The position numbers and the translations under genes were made by a program. This document shows, in pieces, positions 1 to 9,240 of a stretch of DNA of 63,699 nucleotides. The notes under the pieces were generated by a model that did not search any database, had not been told where the DNA came from, and saw nothing but the letters and a program-made list of their open reading frames with translations. This DNA is from Bacteroidia bacterium (lineage in GTDB: Bacteria > Bacteroidota > Bacteroidia > Bacteroidales > Azobacteroidaceae): contig BNYG01000011.1 in the NCBI GenBank assembly GCA_026000155.1, positions 1 through 63,699 of the forward strand. The letters are read 5' to 3'. How positions within the stretch are numbered: the stretch's first letter is position 1; each line of letters begins with the position of its first letter.

Positions 1-159
1 ATCTCAAAATCTTCCAAAATAGCAGCCGGCACCAACATTTTTGATACGGTCGAAAATAGAGTTTCTACCGATGGACGTTCCTTTTTTTTCCTTCCCATAA
101 TTTTCTTTATTTAGATTCTGTACAAATTTACCATTTTTCATAGCACCTGAAAAAAATAA

Positions 160-1716
160 TTAACCGATTTTAACCCAATATTTTCCTTTTTCCGCAATCC
201 GGCGGGTGGAAACATTTTCAAAACTGCCGTTATTCCAACTATACGTATATTTATTGTTATTACTATCTTCGCTTCGCATCACCTTCACCTCAAATGATCT
301 CAAATCTTCCACAGCTTCCGGATCCATGATCCGGATCACCGGATGAATTTGTTTCATTCGTTGCCCTTTTTCTTCATTGGTTATACCCAAATTAATATAG
401 ATCCAATTATTACGCGACATCGTCCATTCGCTCAAAAATTGGACATGTCCTTTGTAGGTGGTGGGTGTTCGCCGGCCTTCGCCGTCACTCACAAATTCGT
501 CGATAATTTTCGGATACTTCTGATGTTCCCTTTCCAAGACGCCTGCTTCTTCCAATTGTAGGTAATTCGCTTGAAGAATTTCCGGAATTTGGTTGAAAAG
601 CGGCAGAAACTCCTCGTAACGGGCTATGAATTTTTGTGCATACCGGTTGTCTTGATTCAGACGACCAAACCAGCGGTGTGTTTTCACCCAATTCCCTTCT
701 TCCGTATAAACGCCCGAATTGCAAAACGACAGGTCGAAATCCCAAGGGGCACTCATGTTCAGTTTGCCGTTCCGGTCTTTGTGCACAAACACACTGGCGT
801 GAAACAGATTATCGACACCTTTGGATAATTCGTGAAGAATAGTCCAGTCGATAAAACTTTCTTCGTTGATGTATTTCTGATAGCCGTTTTCCGGATCTTT
901 ATAATTATCGCCCCGGAGCACATTTTCAAATTCATCCAAATAACTTTTTATCCACATCCGCTGATCGTTGGTCACATTTTTGGGTTTGGGATATTTGAAG
1001 ACAAAATTAATATCATATCCTCCGGATTGGATTTGAGTGGCTGTCTCTATCGCCGTACTTTTTCCGCCATCCCGGGGAGTAGCTTCCAAAATGTACCCTC
1101 CGGATAAATCGGTGGATTCGGCATTGAGTTTTTTAATATCAATCCGGTTATCGTCCCGTTGGACTTTTTCCGAAACAAAATACAGTCCCCTGTAATCATC
1201 GTTGATCCACACTTCCACATAGCGGCCGCGAGGAGTCCAGGCCATACCTTTCATGTGTTGTCCCAGATAAAACGCCAGCGGAATACGCATCAGGCTTCGA
1301 TCCACCCAAAAATTCAGCAAAGCCCATTCATCGCACGCAGGCATTCCCAACAAGGCAGCCGGATTAGCGGTTTCCCAATCTTCTCCAACAAAATCAATGT
1401 TGTACGGACGTTTGGCCCGGTTCCAGGAGGTATTTCCACGTCCGTCAATCAGGATATTTCCGGTGTAAAACTCCGTGGATGCATACGTAGAAGCAGCCGA
1501 GTTGTTGACGGTCATCGTAGCTTTGATTTTTCCCGGATAATTAGCAGGGTCTTGTTTTTCATTTTTAATATCGTCGATCGTTTTCCCATCGGCCAAAGTG
1601 ATGTGAATTTCAGCAATGCCTTCCGGAGAAAACAACAAATCCTTGTCTTGTGCCGACAAAAAATTGGCACAAGACAAAGAAATACAAACCCCTGCTAACA
1701 GCAATTTTAATTTCAT
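160..1716 (-). CDS. CotH-kinase-family secreted protein
   Basis: 518 residues with an N-terminal signal peptide (about residues 1-22, ending SLSCANFLSAQ). The body carries the hallmarks of the CotH kinase family: an RGNTSW motif followed by KRPYNIDF around residues 93-108, a GGYILE strand, and a SAPWDFDLSF segment whose paired aspartates match the metal-binding DxD of these atypical kinases. In spore formers CotH phosphorylates coat proteins; in Bacteroidota such proteins are extracytoplasmic and their substrates are unknown. It is the last gene of a three-gene minus-strand operon: its ATG overlaps the TGA of the upstream beta-helix gene (ATGA), which suggests translational coupling. I see no T9SS tail in it. 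The family call is firm; kinase activity is inferred. Confidence 0.85.
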   Translation of the reverse strand: MKLKLLLAGVCISLSCANFLSAQDKDLLFSPEGIAEIHITLADGKTIDDIKNEKQDPANYPGKIKATMTVNNSAASTYASTEFYTGNILIDGRGNTSWNRAKRPYNIDFVGEDWETANPAALLGMPACDEWALLNFWVDRSLMRIPLAFYLGQHMKGMAWTPRGRYVEVWINDDYRGLYFVSEKVQRDDNRIDIKKLNAESTDLSGGYILEATPRDGGKSTAIETATQIQSGGYDINFVFKYPKPKNVTNDQRMWIKSYLDEFENVLRGDNYKDPENGYQKYINEESFIDWTILHELSKGVDNLFHASVFVHKDRNGKLNMSAPWDFDLSFCNSGVYTEEGNWVKTHRWFGRLNQDNRYAQKFIARYEEFLPLFNQIPEILQANYLQLEEAGVLEREHQKYPKIIDEFVSDGEGRRTPTTYKGHVQFLSEWTMSRNNWIYINLGITNEEKGQRMKQIHPVIRIMDPEAVEDLRSFEVKVMRSEDSNNNKYTYSWNNGSFENVSTRRIAEKGKYWVKIG

Positions 1717-3149
1717 TGGATAATTATTTTTGATTTGTAATTTTTATTTTCCGACTGAAGCAGCAAGATATAAATTCCTTTTTGAGCAGGAGCCGTCAGC
1801 TCGTTTTCTTCCGCTTGCAGTGTTCCTCTTTTTACAACCGAGCCGGAAACATCGAGCAGTTGATAATTCACTGTACCGGTACTGTTCCAATCCACGCTTA
1901 TCTTCTCCCCTGCTTTCACCGGATTAGGATAAACACGTACGGCATTATTTCCGGTCAATACCGGATCAATGCCTACAGGCCATTCGTAATAAATTTCTTT
2001 TCCTTCGGGAGCCTCATTGCCTTCCACGATACAATTGATTAATTGACCGCCGCCACCGACATAAACGCCGCCGCCGCGGTAAGTAGAAGTATTATTTTTC
2101 ACAATACAATTTTCCAGAATACCGTTAAGACCCAAAAATACGCCGCCGCCCGCTACATAAATGCCATCCGGTGAACCGGAAAAAACAAACGGATGCACGG
2201 CGGCTACCGTATGCTGCACATATTTCAACGCCGGATGAAAATGTCCCTTGCCGAAATAATACGCCCAAGCCAAGGTATTTCCCACCTGGGAAGAAGTCCA
2301 ATAACCATTGAAAACATCTTTTCCGACACTCTTCATAATGGACAAAATGTTGGCGTCATATACTTCCTGCAATTCGCCGGCAGACGGCAAATGCCAATCG
2401 GAATAACCACCGGTAGTAATCGTATCACACCAATAAGCAGCATAATTTCCGTTAGACGGATAATCTTCTTGACTGAAATCGATGGAATGTGTATCCAAAG
2501 TGGATACTATTTTCTCCGAGTTGGATAATCCGGATAGATCATTTTTGGCATCTTCCGCTGTAGCTGCGATGGGAAGTTCCGTTAATTCCTGTTCGTAACT
2601 GCCCCATTGCTTCCGGATTTCTTCACTGCCAATCATCATTCCTTCGCCGGATTCCGCATTGTATTTATACAGAACGCCTACAATTTTATTGACGCCTTCT
2701 TTGGAATAAATCACACTTCCGGTTTGAAATGTGACGGAAGGATTTCCGTTTTGTATTACAAAACCTTCCCAAGTCGTGGGAACCGAAAAAGGAGCATACT
2801 GGGTAAGCACCCGCTGTGTTCCGCCGCCGTCCAAAATACTTTGTTTGGCAGGATCGTCCGTTTCCAACAAGTTGTAACGTTCGGTAGGATTACTTGCATT
2901 GGCGGTATAGCCGCCCAGTACGGTCACGCCTTCTTTCATCACGAATCCGCCGGAATACGTTCCGACAGCCACATACACGATATCGCCGGAAGAAGCTTTA
3001 TCCACTACCGCCTGCAAATCATTGGAAGCCCAAGCCCAGGAAATACCATTGATTCCCGGAATACCGTCCGGTTTAACATAATATTTTTTTTGTGCAAAAC
3101 AAGAAACTGTTAGGACAACAAACAACATATTGATTACTATTCTTTTCAT
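1713..3149 (-). CDS. Secreted beta-helix protein with an embedded DUF1566/FISUMP-like domain and a T9SS tail
   Basis: 478 residues. A signal peptide (to about residue 19) is followed by a start typical of Bacteroidota parallel beta-helix proteins (YYVKPDGIPG, then DLQAVVDKASSGD). The helix is interrupted at roughly residues 135-330 by a C-type-lectin-like domain of the DUF1566/FISUMP kind, shown by SDWHLPSAGELQ and then GYWTSSQ. After it the helix resumes with GILENCIVKNN and GGQLINCIVEGN. The C-terminal 75 residues (VRVYPNPVKAGEKISV to KIIIQ) form a T9SS type A sorting domain, so the protein is exported and probably surface-anchored. It lies 24 nt behind the GH95 gene and overlaps the CotH gene. 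The likely role is glycan binding or processing; no catalytic residue can be named. Confidence 0.8.
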   Translation of the reverse strand: MKRIVINMLFVVLTVSCFAQKKYYVKPDGIPGINGISWAWASNDLQAVVDKASSGDIVYVAVGTYSGGFVMKEGVTVLGGYTANASNPTERYNLLETDDPAKQSILDGGGTQRVLTQYAPFSVPTTWEGFVIQNGNPSVTFQTGSVIYSKEGVNKIVGVLYKYNAESGEGMMIGSEEIRKQWGSYEQELTELPIAATAEDAKNDLSGLSNSEKIVSTLDTHSIDFSQEDYPSNGNYAAYWCDTITTGGYSDWHLPSAGELQEVYDANILSIMKSVGKDVFNGYWTSSQVGNTLAWAYYFGKGHFHPALKYVQHTVAAVHPFVFSGSPDGIYVAGGGVFLGLNGILENCIVKNNTSTYRGGGVYVGGGGQLINCIVEGNEAPEGKEIYYEWPVGIDPVLTGNNAVRVYPNPVKAGEKISVDWNSTGTVNYQLLDVSGSVVKRGTLQAEENELTAPAQKGIYILLLQSENKNYKSKIIIQ

Positions 3150-3173
3150 AACTGTATTCTTTTTTAATAGTTG

Positions 3174-6125
3174 TTAATCTAATCCGGTACCTATCACATA
3201 AATCGAACCGGCGGTTGTTTCAAATAAGATTGTATTATCGTCAATAATAACCGGTGTTATCGCTTCACTGCCTTTTACAATGCTATAGTTTTGAATGCCC
3301 GGATATTTAATTTGGCAATTTTTCCCCGAATTGGAAACAATTCTCACTGAACCCAATGCTTTGTCAGACCAATTGGCCGAGATTTCAAAATTACCCCTTG
3401 CTTTAATTCCCTTGAAGCTTCCGGAAGCCCAAGCATCCGGTAAGGCCGGTAACAATTCGATGGATTCTCCCTGGCTTTGTACCAACATCTCGGTCATACC
3501 GGCTGTAGCGCCGAAATTTCCGTCAATCTGGAAAGGCGGGTGCGTATCGAATAAATTGTTCAGTGTGGATTCTTTCAATAATTCCTGTACCATTTTATGT
3601 GAATGGTCTCCGTCTCGCAAACGCGCCCAGAAATTGATTTTCCAGGCTTTACTCCAACCCGTACCGCCATCGCCGCGCGTATTCAGGGATTTTTTCATGG
3701 CTTCGGCATACAGATTTTCCTGTGCGCTCCGACCGGCTACAATTTGCGAACCCGGATGCAACCAAAATAAATGATTGGCATGCCGGTGACCGCCGTCGCC
3801 GGAAATATCCATGGACGTTTCGTCTTTCCATTCCATAAACTGACCGGCCAAACCAATCTGCGGACCGGCTAATTTACTTTTTGCCGTTACAATTTCCGCT
3901 ATTTCAGGAATGTTGCCGCCCAATATTTTACCGGCTTTTATCACCATGTCGAAAAGTTCGGTAATGACTCCCTGGTCGCAGGCAGACCCCATCGAATAGG
4001 CGCCGTGTTCCGGAGAATAGGACGGACTGGCCACTAAAGTGCCGTCTCGCGTATCCCGCCACAAGTTGTCCACCCAAAACAAAGCGGCATCCAGCATCAC
4101 CGGAAAATATTCCCGCAGGAAGGCTTCATCCTGATTGAACAGGTAATACTCCCAAATATCCTGACACAGCCATCCGGCGGCAGCAGGAAAATAAAAGGCA
4201 TCCGATTCGGCCGGACCGGTATTCCCCCAGATATTATTTTCGTGGAAATCCACCCAACCCCTGACCGGTGTTCCGTCCGGTTTGGCGAAATATTGCTGCG
4301 CCGTATATTTCCCGCGGGGAACCAAACTTTTTACATAATCAATCGCAGGCCAATGGCAATCCGCCAGATTGGTTTGTTCGGCTAACCAATAATTCATCTG
4401 GATATTGATATTGGTATGGTAATCGGCTGCCCACGGAGGTGTCAGCCCATCCGCCCAAATGCCTTGCAGGTTAGCCGGTAAGGTATTTTTCCGGGAAGAA
4501 GCAATCAATAAATATCGTCCGAATTGATAATAAACCTGTTCCAAATAGCGGTTTTCTGCCGTTGTATTGCTATTGTTTTTATAACCGGTCAATAAGGAAT
4601 TGGTGGTCTTATTGTTTGCATTGCCGGCGCCGCTGATAGACAAAGACATCCGGTTGTACAACGACTGATAATCGCTGATATGGCTTGCCAATACGTCCGC
4701 ATACGTTCTGCTTTCCGCCTGAGCAATCGCATTCGTTACTTTCGTTAAAGGATCCACACTGGAAAAATAATTGTAAGTATCGTCCATGCATTGTTGGTAA
4801 TTAGTGGCAGCGGAAGATATGACTACGATTTCATCGGCATTTTCAACGGTCACTTTTCCTCCGGAAGCGCTAACCGATCCGCCGGTAGTCCTAATTTTTA
4901 CTTGTTGGGCGAATTTCAAACCGTTATCTCTCTGATCAGACGGTTTTCCGGTCATGGTAATTGTATTCCCTGCAGCCGTAATCGTAGAGGCTGTTTGCGG
5001 AGTCGTCAAATAGAAAATCCGGGAAAGTTTTCCGGCTGCATCTGCCGTCAATCGAATCACCAGCACATTATCGGGATAACTGATAAAATATTCCCGGGTA
5101 TAATTCACGCCTTCCTGCGTGTAGCTTACTTTAGAAACCGCTTGATCAATATCCAATTCCCGGCGATAATTGGTCGGGGTCGGAAAATTGGCGATGCTTG
5201 CATTTTCCAAAGCGATTTCGCTCAATTGCGGAGGGGTCGTGCCGTTGCTGCCCGCCGTAACGGTTATTTCAAATTTGAAATATTTATAGGTGACGGTTGC
5301 CGGCAAAGTATATCTCAAACTTTGATTTCGTCCCGAAAAAGTAATATTGGTGCGGGTGTCAAGAAGCGTGTAATCCGTACCATCGTTGGAACCGTACAAT
5401 TTCCATGCTTTCGGATCCCGGTCCGGCATATCATCTCCCGAAGTCAATGTATAGGCGGAAGTAGCAAAAGGAACATCGTATTCCCAAGCCACATAACAGG
5501 GGAAATTATGAAAACCGGTATCTGCATACCATTTCGTAGTAAGACTTCCGTCAAAAAGAGCGGGGTATCGTTGACCTGCATTGTTCGGATTATTGCAATC
5601 GCCTGTAATTTTGACGATTTCCGGTATGACAATGGACGCATGAGCTATATGAATATTCCCCAAGGATTGGTAGGAACCAAAATCGGCTTTTGTTCCTTTC
5701 ATGGCATTAATATAGGCTCTTGTCTTGGCGTTTTCCGGATAATTCTGAGCGATTACTTTTCCGGTTTCATCTATGTACGCCGCTTTGGTAGCAGAAAAAG
5801 CCGTCATGTCTTCCTGTAAAGCGTTCTGTGCATTCAACAAGCTTTTCCGGTTCGCATCCGCCGTATTCCGGTGTCCACCGTTGTAGTTGGCATTTTTACC
5901 GGGTCCGCCCGACCAAAGACTGTGTTCATTGATTTGAATCATATCGGTAGCTACGCCTCCAAACACCATGGCGCCGATATTGCCGTTTCCAAGCGGCAGG
6001 GCTTCACTCTCCCAGGCCGCAGCGGGGGTATCGTAAGTTAGTTTCAAAGGCGTGGCAGCCTGTGAAAATACCGGACTCACCAGCACAGTGAATCCGAACA
6101 AAAGAAGTACGAGTTTAATTTTCAT
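3174..6125 (-). CDS. Glycoside hydrolase family 95 alpha-L-fucosidase-like enzyme with an inserted F5/8-type-C domain
   Basis: 983 residues, longer than usual for GH95 (about 750-850). A signal peptide (to about residue 23) leads into the N-terminal domain (ESEALPLGNGNIGAMVFGG, residues 39-57). Residues about 167-306 form a discoidin-like (F5/8 type C) carbohydrate-binding module (PALFDGSLTTKWYAD, WKLYGSNDG, YKYFKFEI) inserted inside that domain. The (alpha/alpha)6 catalytic barrel has the known GH95 residues: the Asn pair in TNINIQMNYW (about 572/574), Glu in SPSYSPEHG (about 706) and Asp in PPFQIDGNFG (about 868). The expected reaction is inverting hydrolysis of alpha-1,2-L-fucosides, although some GH95 enzymes act on alpha-L-galactosides. 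It is the first gene of the operon with the beta-helix and CotH genes and is probably periplasmic. Confidence 0.9.
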   Translation of the reverse strand: MKIKLVLLLFGFTVLVSPVFSQAATPLKLTYDTPAAAWESEALPLGNGNIGAMVFGGVATDMIQINEHSLWSGGPGKNANYNGGHRNTADANRKSLLNAQNALQEDMTAFSATKAAYIDETGKVIAQNYPENAKTRAYINAMKGTKADFGSYQSLGNIHIAHASIVIPEIVKITGDCNNPNNAGQRYPALFDGSLTTKWYADTGFHNFPCYVAWEYDVPFATSAYTLTSGDDMPDRDPKAWKLYGSNDGTDYTLLDTRTNITFSGRNQSLRYTLPATVTYKYFKFEITVTAGSNGTTPPQLSEIALENASIANFPTPTNYRRELDIDQAVSKVSYTQEGVNYTREYFISYPDNVLVIRLTADAAGKLSRIFYLTTPQTASTITAAGNTITMTGKPSDQRDNGLKFAQQVKIRTTGGSVSASGGKVTVENADEIVVISSAATNYQQCMDDTYNYFSSVDPLTKVTNAIAQAESRTYADVLASHISDYQSLYNRMSLSISGAGNANNKTTNSLLTGYKNNSNTTAENRYLEQVYYQFGRYLLIASSRKNTLPANLQGIWADGLTPPWAADYHTNINIQMNYWLAEQTNLADCHWPAIDYVKSLVPRGKYTAQQYFAKPDGTPVRGWVDFHENNIWGNTGPAESDAFYFPAAAGWLCQDIWEYYLFNQDEAFLREYFPVMLDAALFWVDNLWRDTRDGTLVASPSYSPEHGAYSMGSACDQGVITELFDMVIKAGKILGGNIPEIAEIVTAKSKLAGPQIGLAGQFMEWKDETSMDISGDGGHRHANHLFWLHPGSQIVAGRSAQENLYAEAMKKSLNTRGDGGTGWSKAWKINFWARLRDGDHSHKMVQELLKESTLNNLFDTHPPFQIDGNFGATAGMTEMLVQSQGESIELLPALPDAWASGSFKGIKARGNFEISANWSDKALGSVRIVSNSGKNCQIKYPGIQNYSIVKGSEAITPVIIDDNTILFETTAGSIYVIGTGLD

Positions 6126-6160
6126 GATACTATTAAATTTAAGTTAAAATCATATTTATA

Positions 6161-6168
6161 CAAATATA
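6161..6168 (-). promoter_or_regulatory. Bacteroidota -7 promoter motif of the GH95 operon
   Basis: On the minus strand TATATTTG matches TAnnTTTG exactly and lies 36 nt before the GH95 start codon. No convincing -33 element was found. Confidence 0.5.
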
Positions 6169-6501
6169 GTAAAGTAAACTTAATATAATATTAATTTATG
6201 CTTAATCGGCAAGGAGGGAGAATAAAAAAGGGGAATAGGGCACGATTGGAATGTTTTTCCCATAGGCTGAAAGCCCTGCATAACCCAGCCCAACGCATCG
6301 CGTGGAGCGACAGATAGATGGGTTTCGACAACGTCCTGAAACGTCCGGCGGCTTGGGGCAGTGGGGGTTCACTGAGGCTCGGACGAGAACAAAAACTTAC
6401 TGTTCCGCACTGTCGTTCGGACGAGCCACACCCGACATTGTGCCAAACCGCTCGTTGAACTAAACCTTCGGTAGCTGCCGCATCTCGCACAATTATTGCG
6501 A
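6169..6501. other. Non-coding spacer with a cassette-spacer-like repeat
   Basis: No supported gene. The stretch at about 6340-6425 (cttggggcagtggg, then ttcactgaggctcg, then gcactgtcgtt) resembles the spacer at 13362-13435, with long matching blocks. The GC content is clearly higher than in the adjacent repeat. It looks like a relic of an intergenic recombination or repeat unit. An orphan minus-strand promoter at 6502-6509 points into it but no open reading frame follows. Confidence 0.4.
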
Positions 6502-6583
6502 CAAATATAATGAAATATATTATATTGCAGGAAGTTTCATTAAAAATATTAGTATATGCCATTCAAAAAAAAGTTATTACACA
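6502..6583. repeat. 82-bp direct repeat, copy A
   Basis: Matches 9687-9768 at 81 of 82 positions in the same orientation (the only difference is t at 6541 versus a at 9726). It contains a minus-strand TATATTTG promoter motif at its left end and ends 21 bases before the recombinase gene of the IS91-like element. The two copies flank that element and the small gene at 9235-9666. Confidence 0.85.
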
Positions 6584-6604
6584 ACGGTATCCCAGGCCAG
6601 GGAC

Positions 6605-7453
6605 ATGGTGCCGGGATTCAGGGAAGCCTTTTCCCTGTTTGAAGAACGTGTCGTTCTGAACGGACTTAGTCAAGGACTATTCGTTAATTATGGTCGCTGT
6701 ATTGCTCATGTAGCGTTACACTTCGGGCGACTTCCACACGAAATATCCGTCGAAGAAATCAACACTTATTTGTATCTTAAAACTGTTCACGAAAACCTTT
6801 GTGAGAGTTATTTCAAGCATACCGTTTTCGGGATGCGGTTTTGGTTTAGACTGTTCGGTAAAGACGAACACGCGATTAGATTGCCTATCATTAAAAAAGA
6901 CCAGAAACTTCCGGAAGTATTGTCGAAAGAAGAGTGCAAGGAACTGTTCAAAGCGCCACGCAGTCTGAAACATCGCTTTCTGCTGGCATTTACCTATTCT
7001 GCCGGTTTGCGTTTGAACGAAGTGCGGCATGTCAAAATCAGTGATGTCGATACCCATCGTATGCAGATACGAATCCGTCAAGGGAAAGGAAAAAAAGACC
7101 GTTACGTTATCCTGTCCCGTTTTATCAAGGAACGCATGCAAAAATATTTGGACGAATACAAGCCACAAATGTATCTTTTTGAAGGACAAACTACCGGAGA
7201 TATTATGGGAGAACGCAGTATTCAGGCTATTATTAACGATGCCCTGCTAAAAACATCCATAAGAAAAAAGGTCTCCATGCACACGCTTCGCCACAGTTTT
7301 GCTACCCATCTGTTGGAAGACGGAGTGGACCTTTACACCATTCAGCATTTGCTTGGGCATTCGCAGTTGAGGAGCACACTCGTCTATTTGCATGTTGCAC
7401 AGGTTATTCCCAAAGTTGGGCACAGTCCGTTGGATACGCTTTACGGTTTCTGA
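6605..7453 (+). CDS. Tyrosine recombinase of the IS91-like element
   Basis: 282 residues. An N-terminal SAM-like DNA-binding domain (about 1-95) is followed by a complete catalytic domain: Arg in SAGLRLNEVRH, HTLRHSFATHLL with His-x-x-Arg, the LLGHSQLRST His, and a Tyr in LVYLHV. The family catalyses site-specific strand exchange; in IS91-type elements with two genes its exact task is unsettled. The ATG at 6605 follows repeat A closely. The reading frame is intact, so the element may still be active. Confidence 0.88.
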   Translation: MVPGFREAFSLFEERVVLNGLSQGLFVNYGRCIAHVALHFGRLPHEISVEEINTYLYLKTVHENLCESYFKHTVFGMRFWFRLFGKDEHAIRLPIIKKDQKLPEVLSKEECKELFKAPRSLKHRFLLAFTYSAGLRLNEVRHVKISDVDTHRMQIRIRQGKGKKDRYVILSRFIKERMQKYLDEYKPQMYLFEGQTTGDIMGERSIQAIINDALLKTSIRKKVSMHTLRHSFATHLLEDGVDLYTIQHLLGHSQLRSTLVYLHVAQVIPKVGHSPLDTLYGF

Positions 7454-7456
7454 GCC

Positions 7457-8608
7457 ATGAAACCGCAATATGAATTAGCGGATATTATCCGTCAGTACGG
7501 CAAAAAATTTACAGCGGAACGTTCGGTGTTGAAGGATCATCAAAAGGTATTGAGTGCTATTGAGAGATGCAGAACGGCGGCTTTGGGCGGACACGTGGAG
7601 CGTTGCACCGACTGTGGTCAGGAGCGGGTGAGTTACAACAGTTGCCGCAACCGTCATTGCCCCAAATGTCAGGGCGGTAACCGCGATAAATGGATAGAGG
7701 CACGGCAGGAAGATGTTTTGGCGTGTAAATATTTTCATGTGGTATTTACGCTTCCCGAATGTCTGAATACTTTTTGCCTGCATTATCCCGAAAAAATCTA
7801 CAATCTGCTGTTTCAAGCCGTAAAGGAAACTTTGCTTGCTTTTGGCAAGGATGAAAAATATCTCGGAGCAAAATTGGGCGCAATTGCTATATTGCACACT
7901 TGGGGGCAAACGCTCACGCTGCATCCGCACCTTCATCTGATTGTGCCGGCAGGCGGGATTGACCGGAGTGGAAACTGGAAAAATACGCGCACCGGCGGCA
8001 AATACCTTTTTCCTGTGAAGGCGATGAGTGCAGTGTATCGCGGTAAGTTTATGACTGGTTTTCAGGCGTTTATTTCAGAGAGCGGAATGGAGTTGACACA
8101 AGATTTGAGAAAAGAACTTTACCGCAAAGACTGGGTGGTTTATGCCAAGCGACCATTTGGGGGAGCAACGCAGGTAATCGAATATCTGGGACGCTATACG
8201 CACAAAATTGCTATCAGCAACCACCGTTTACAAAGTATTGACGGGGGAAAAGTATCTTTCTCGTACAAAGATTACAGCGATGGCAGCAAAACAAAGGTAA
8301 TGACATTGGACGCAGTCGAGTTTTTAAGGCGTTTTTGCCTGCATATTTTGCCCAAAGGTTTTCGCAAGATAAGGCATTTCGGGATATTAGCTTCACGCAA
8401 TAAAGCAGAACTGAAATCGCAACAGGAAAAAATGAATCCACCCGAAATCGACAATCAAAAACGGGTATATACAAAAGTTTCCTTTGATAAAAAGCAATGT
8501 CCCTGCTGTAAAACGGGAACAATGGAAATTGTGTGGAGTTTCAGGGCTAATGCTCCACCGGAAATAGTGACAAAAAACAAAAAAGTTGTCCTGGAATCCG
8601 ATATTTAA
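7457..8608 (+). CDS. IS91 family transposase
   Basis: 383 residues, typical length. The N-terminal transposase zinc-binding domain shows CTDCG, then NSCRNRHCPKCQ (about residues 50-72). The HUH motif HPHLHLIVPAGG lies at about residues 156-167, and the GRYTHKIAISNHR segment near residue 245 contains the catalytic Tyr region. The protein nicks one strand and drives rolling-circle transposition. It starts 4 bases after the recombinase stop, so the two genes are co-transcribed. No defect is visible. Confidence 0.92.
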   Translation: MKPQYELADIIRQYGKKFTAERSVLKDHQKVLSAIERCRTAALGGHVERCTDCGQERVSYNSCRNRHCPKCQGGNRDKWIEARQEDVLACKYFHVVFTLPECLNTFCLHYPEKIYNLLFQAVKETLLAFGKDEKYLGAKLGAIAILHTWGQTLTLHPHLHLIVPAGGIDRSGNWKNTRTGGKYLFPVKAMSAVYRGKFMTGFQAFISESGMELTQDLRKELYRKDWVVYAKRPFGGATQVIEYLGRYTHKIAISNHRLQSIDGGKVSFSYKDYSDGSKTKVMTLDAVEFLRRFCLHILPKGFRKIRHFGILASRNKAELKSQQEKMNPPEIDNQKRVYTKVSFDKKQCPCCKTGTMEIVWSFRANAPPEIVTKNKKVVLESDI

Positions 8609-8657
8609 CCCCAATCTGTTTCTGCCTTAAATCAGGCGGACAGACAGGCTATTGTTC

Positions 8658-9145
8658 AAAGTCGGTAAAAAACAAACTCGAAACAGGGAAAAAAATGAAA
8701 GTAAAAAAACATAAAATAAAAACGGCTAAAAAACTTTTGGCAAACACAAAAAAAGAAACAAAACGAACATAAAATCTACCAAATTCCTGCCAACTTTTAT
8801 CTCTCCGGAATCCAATCCGATTATTGAAACCCCATAGAGAAAAATCGCACATTTACCACCGCTACCGAAGCCAAAGTTCAACGATGGCTTAAATCGCAAC
8901 TCCGCTACGCTGCGTAGCGTTTAAGCCTTTATTGTTATCGGCAGTGGCTTCCCAATTCGCTTTTTCTTTCATTTTTCGTACCTTTTTTGTTTTGCAAAAA
9001 TACTCTTTTTTTCTTTCTCTACAAATACCGACACTTTCGCAGGAGCGGGAGGCAGAATAGCGACCGCCAAACTATAAAAAAACACGTCTTTTACCGTATC
9101 TCAAAAAAATTTGCTGAAAAATAGTGTGGATTAAAAAAATAGTTG
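8658..9145. other. Non-coding stretch with a nested hairpin
   Basis: I see no supported gene. Bases 8886-8927 form a nested inverted repeat: outer arms GGCTTAA/TTAAGCC and inner arms CGCTACG-ctg-CGTAGCG. It could be a remnant of the IS91-like end or of a recombination site. The rest is A-rich and featureless. Confidence 0.4.
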
Positions 9146-9240
9146 TACTTTTGCAACGCAGTTCGGTTTTGTATCGGCTACAAAAATAAGGAAAGAACTT
9201 AATGGGCGTTTCTCAAAGGTTCTTTTTTTATTTTTTACTG
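9146..9240 (+). ncRNA. Possible short promoter-terminator transcript
   Basis: A plus-strand TACTTTTG motif (9148-9155) is followed about 40 bases later by a hairpin with AAGAAC/GTTCTT arms (about 9193-9227) and a long T-tract. A promoter and terminator so close with no ORF between them could mark a small RNA, or a leader left behind by a lost gene. The evidence is weak. Confidence 0.2.

Larger units (their letters stand above)
6584..8657 (+). mobile_element. IS91-like element with companion tyrosine recombinase
   Basis: Two adjacent plus-strand genes, a tyrosine recombinase and a HUH transposase, separated by 3 nt. This gene pair is a known variant of the IS91 family, which moves by rolling circle and makes no terminal inverted repeats or target duplications. 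The left limit is set at the end of the 82-bp repeat. A candidate right (ori) end is a small hairpin GCCT-TAAATC-AGGC at 8624-8637 followed by GTTC at 8654-8657, the tetranucleotide IS91 targets. Both limits are estimates. Confidence 0.65.

Noticed and set aside
4..141. 45-codon minus-strand ORF after the CotH gene
   Set aside because: No ribosome-binding site, no recognisable sequence and close to the window edge; not enough support for a gene.
6191..6562. 123-codon minus-strand ORF starting in repeat A
   Set aside because: It only translates the repeat promoter region and the GC-rich spacer; no domain, and its start would lie upstream of the promoter motif.
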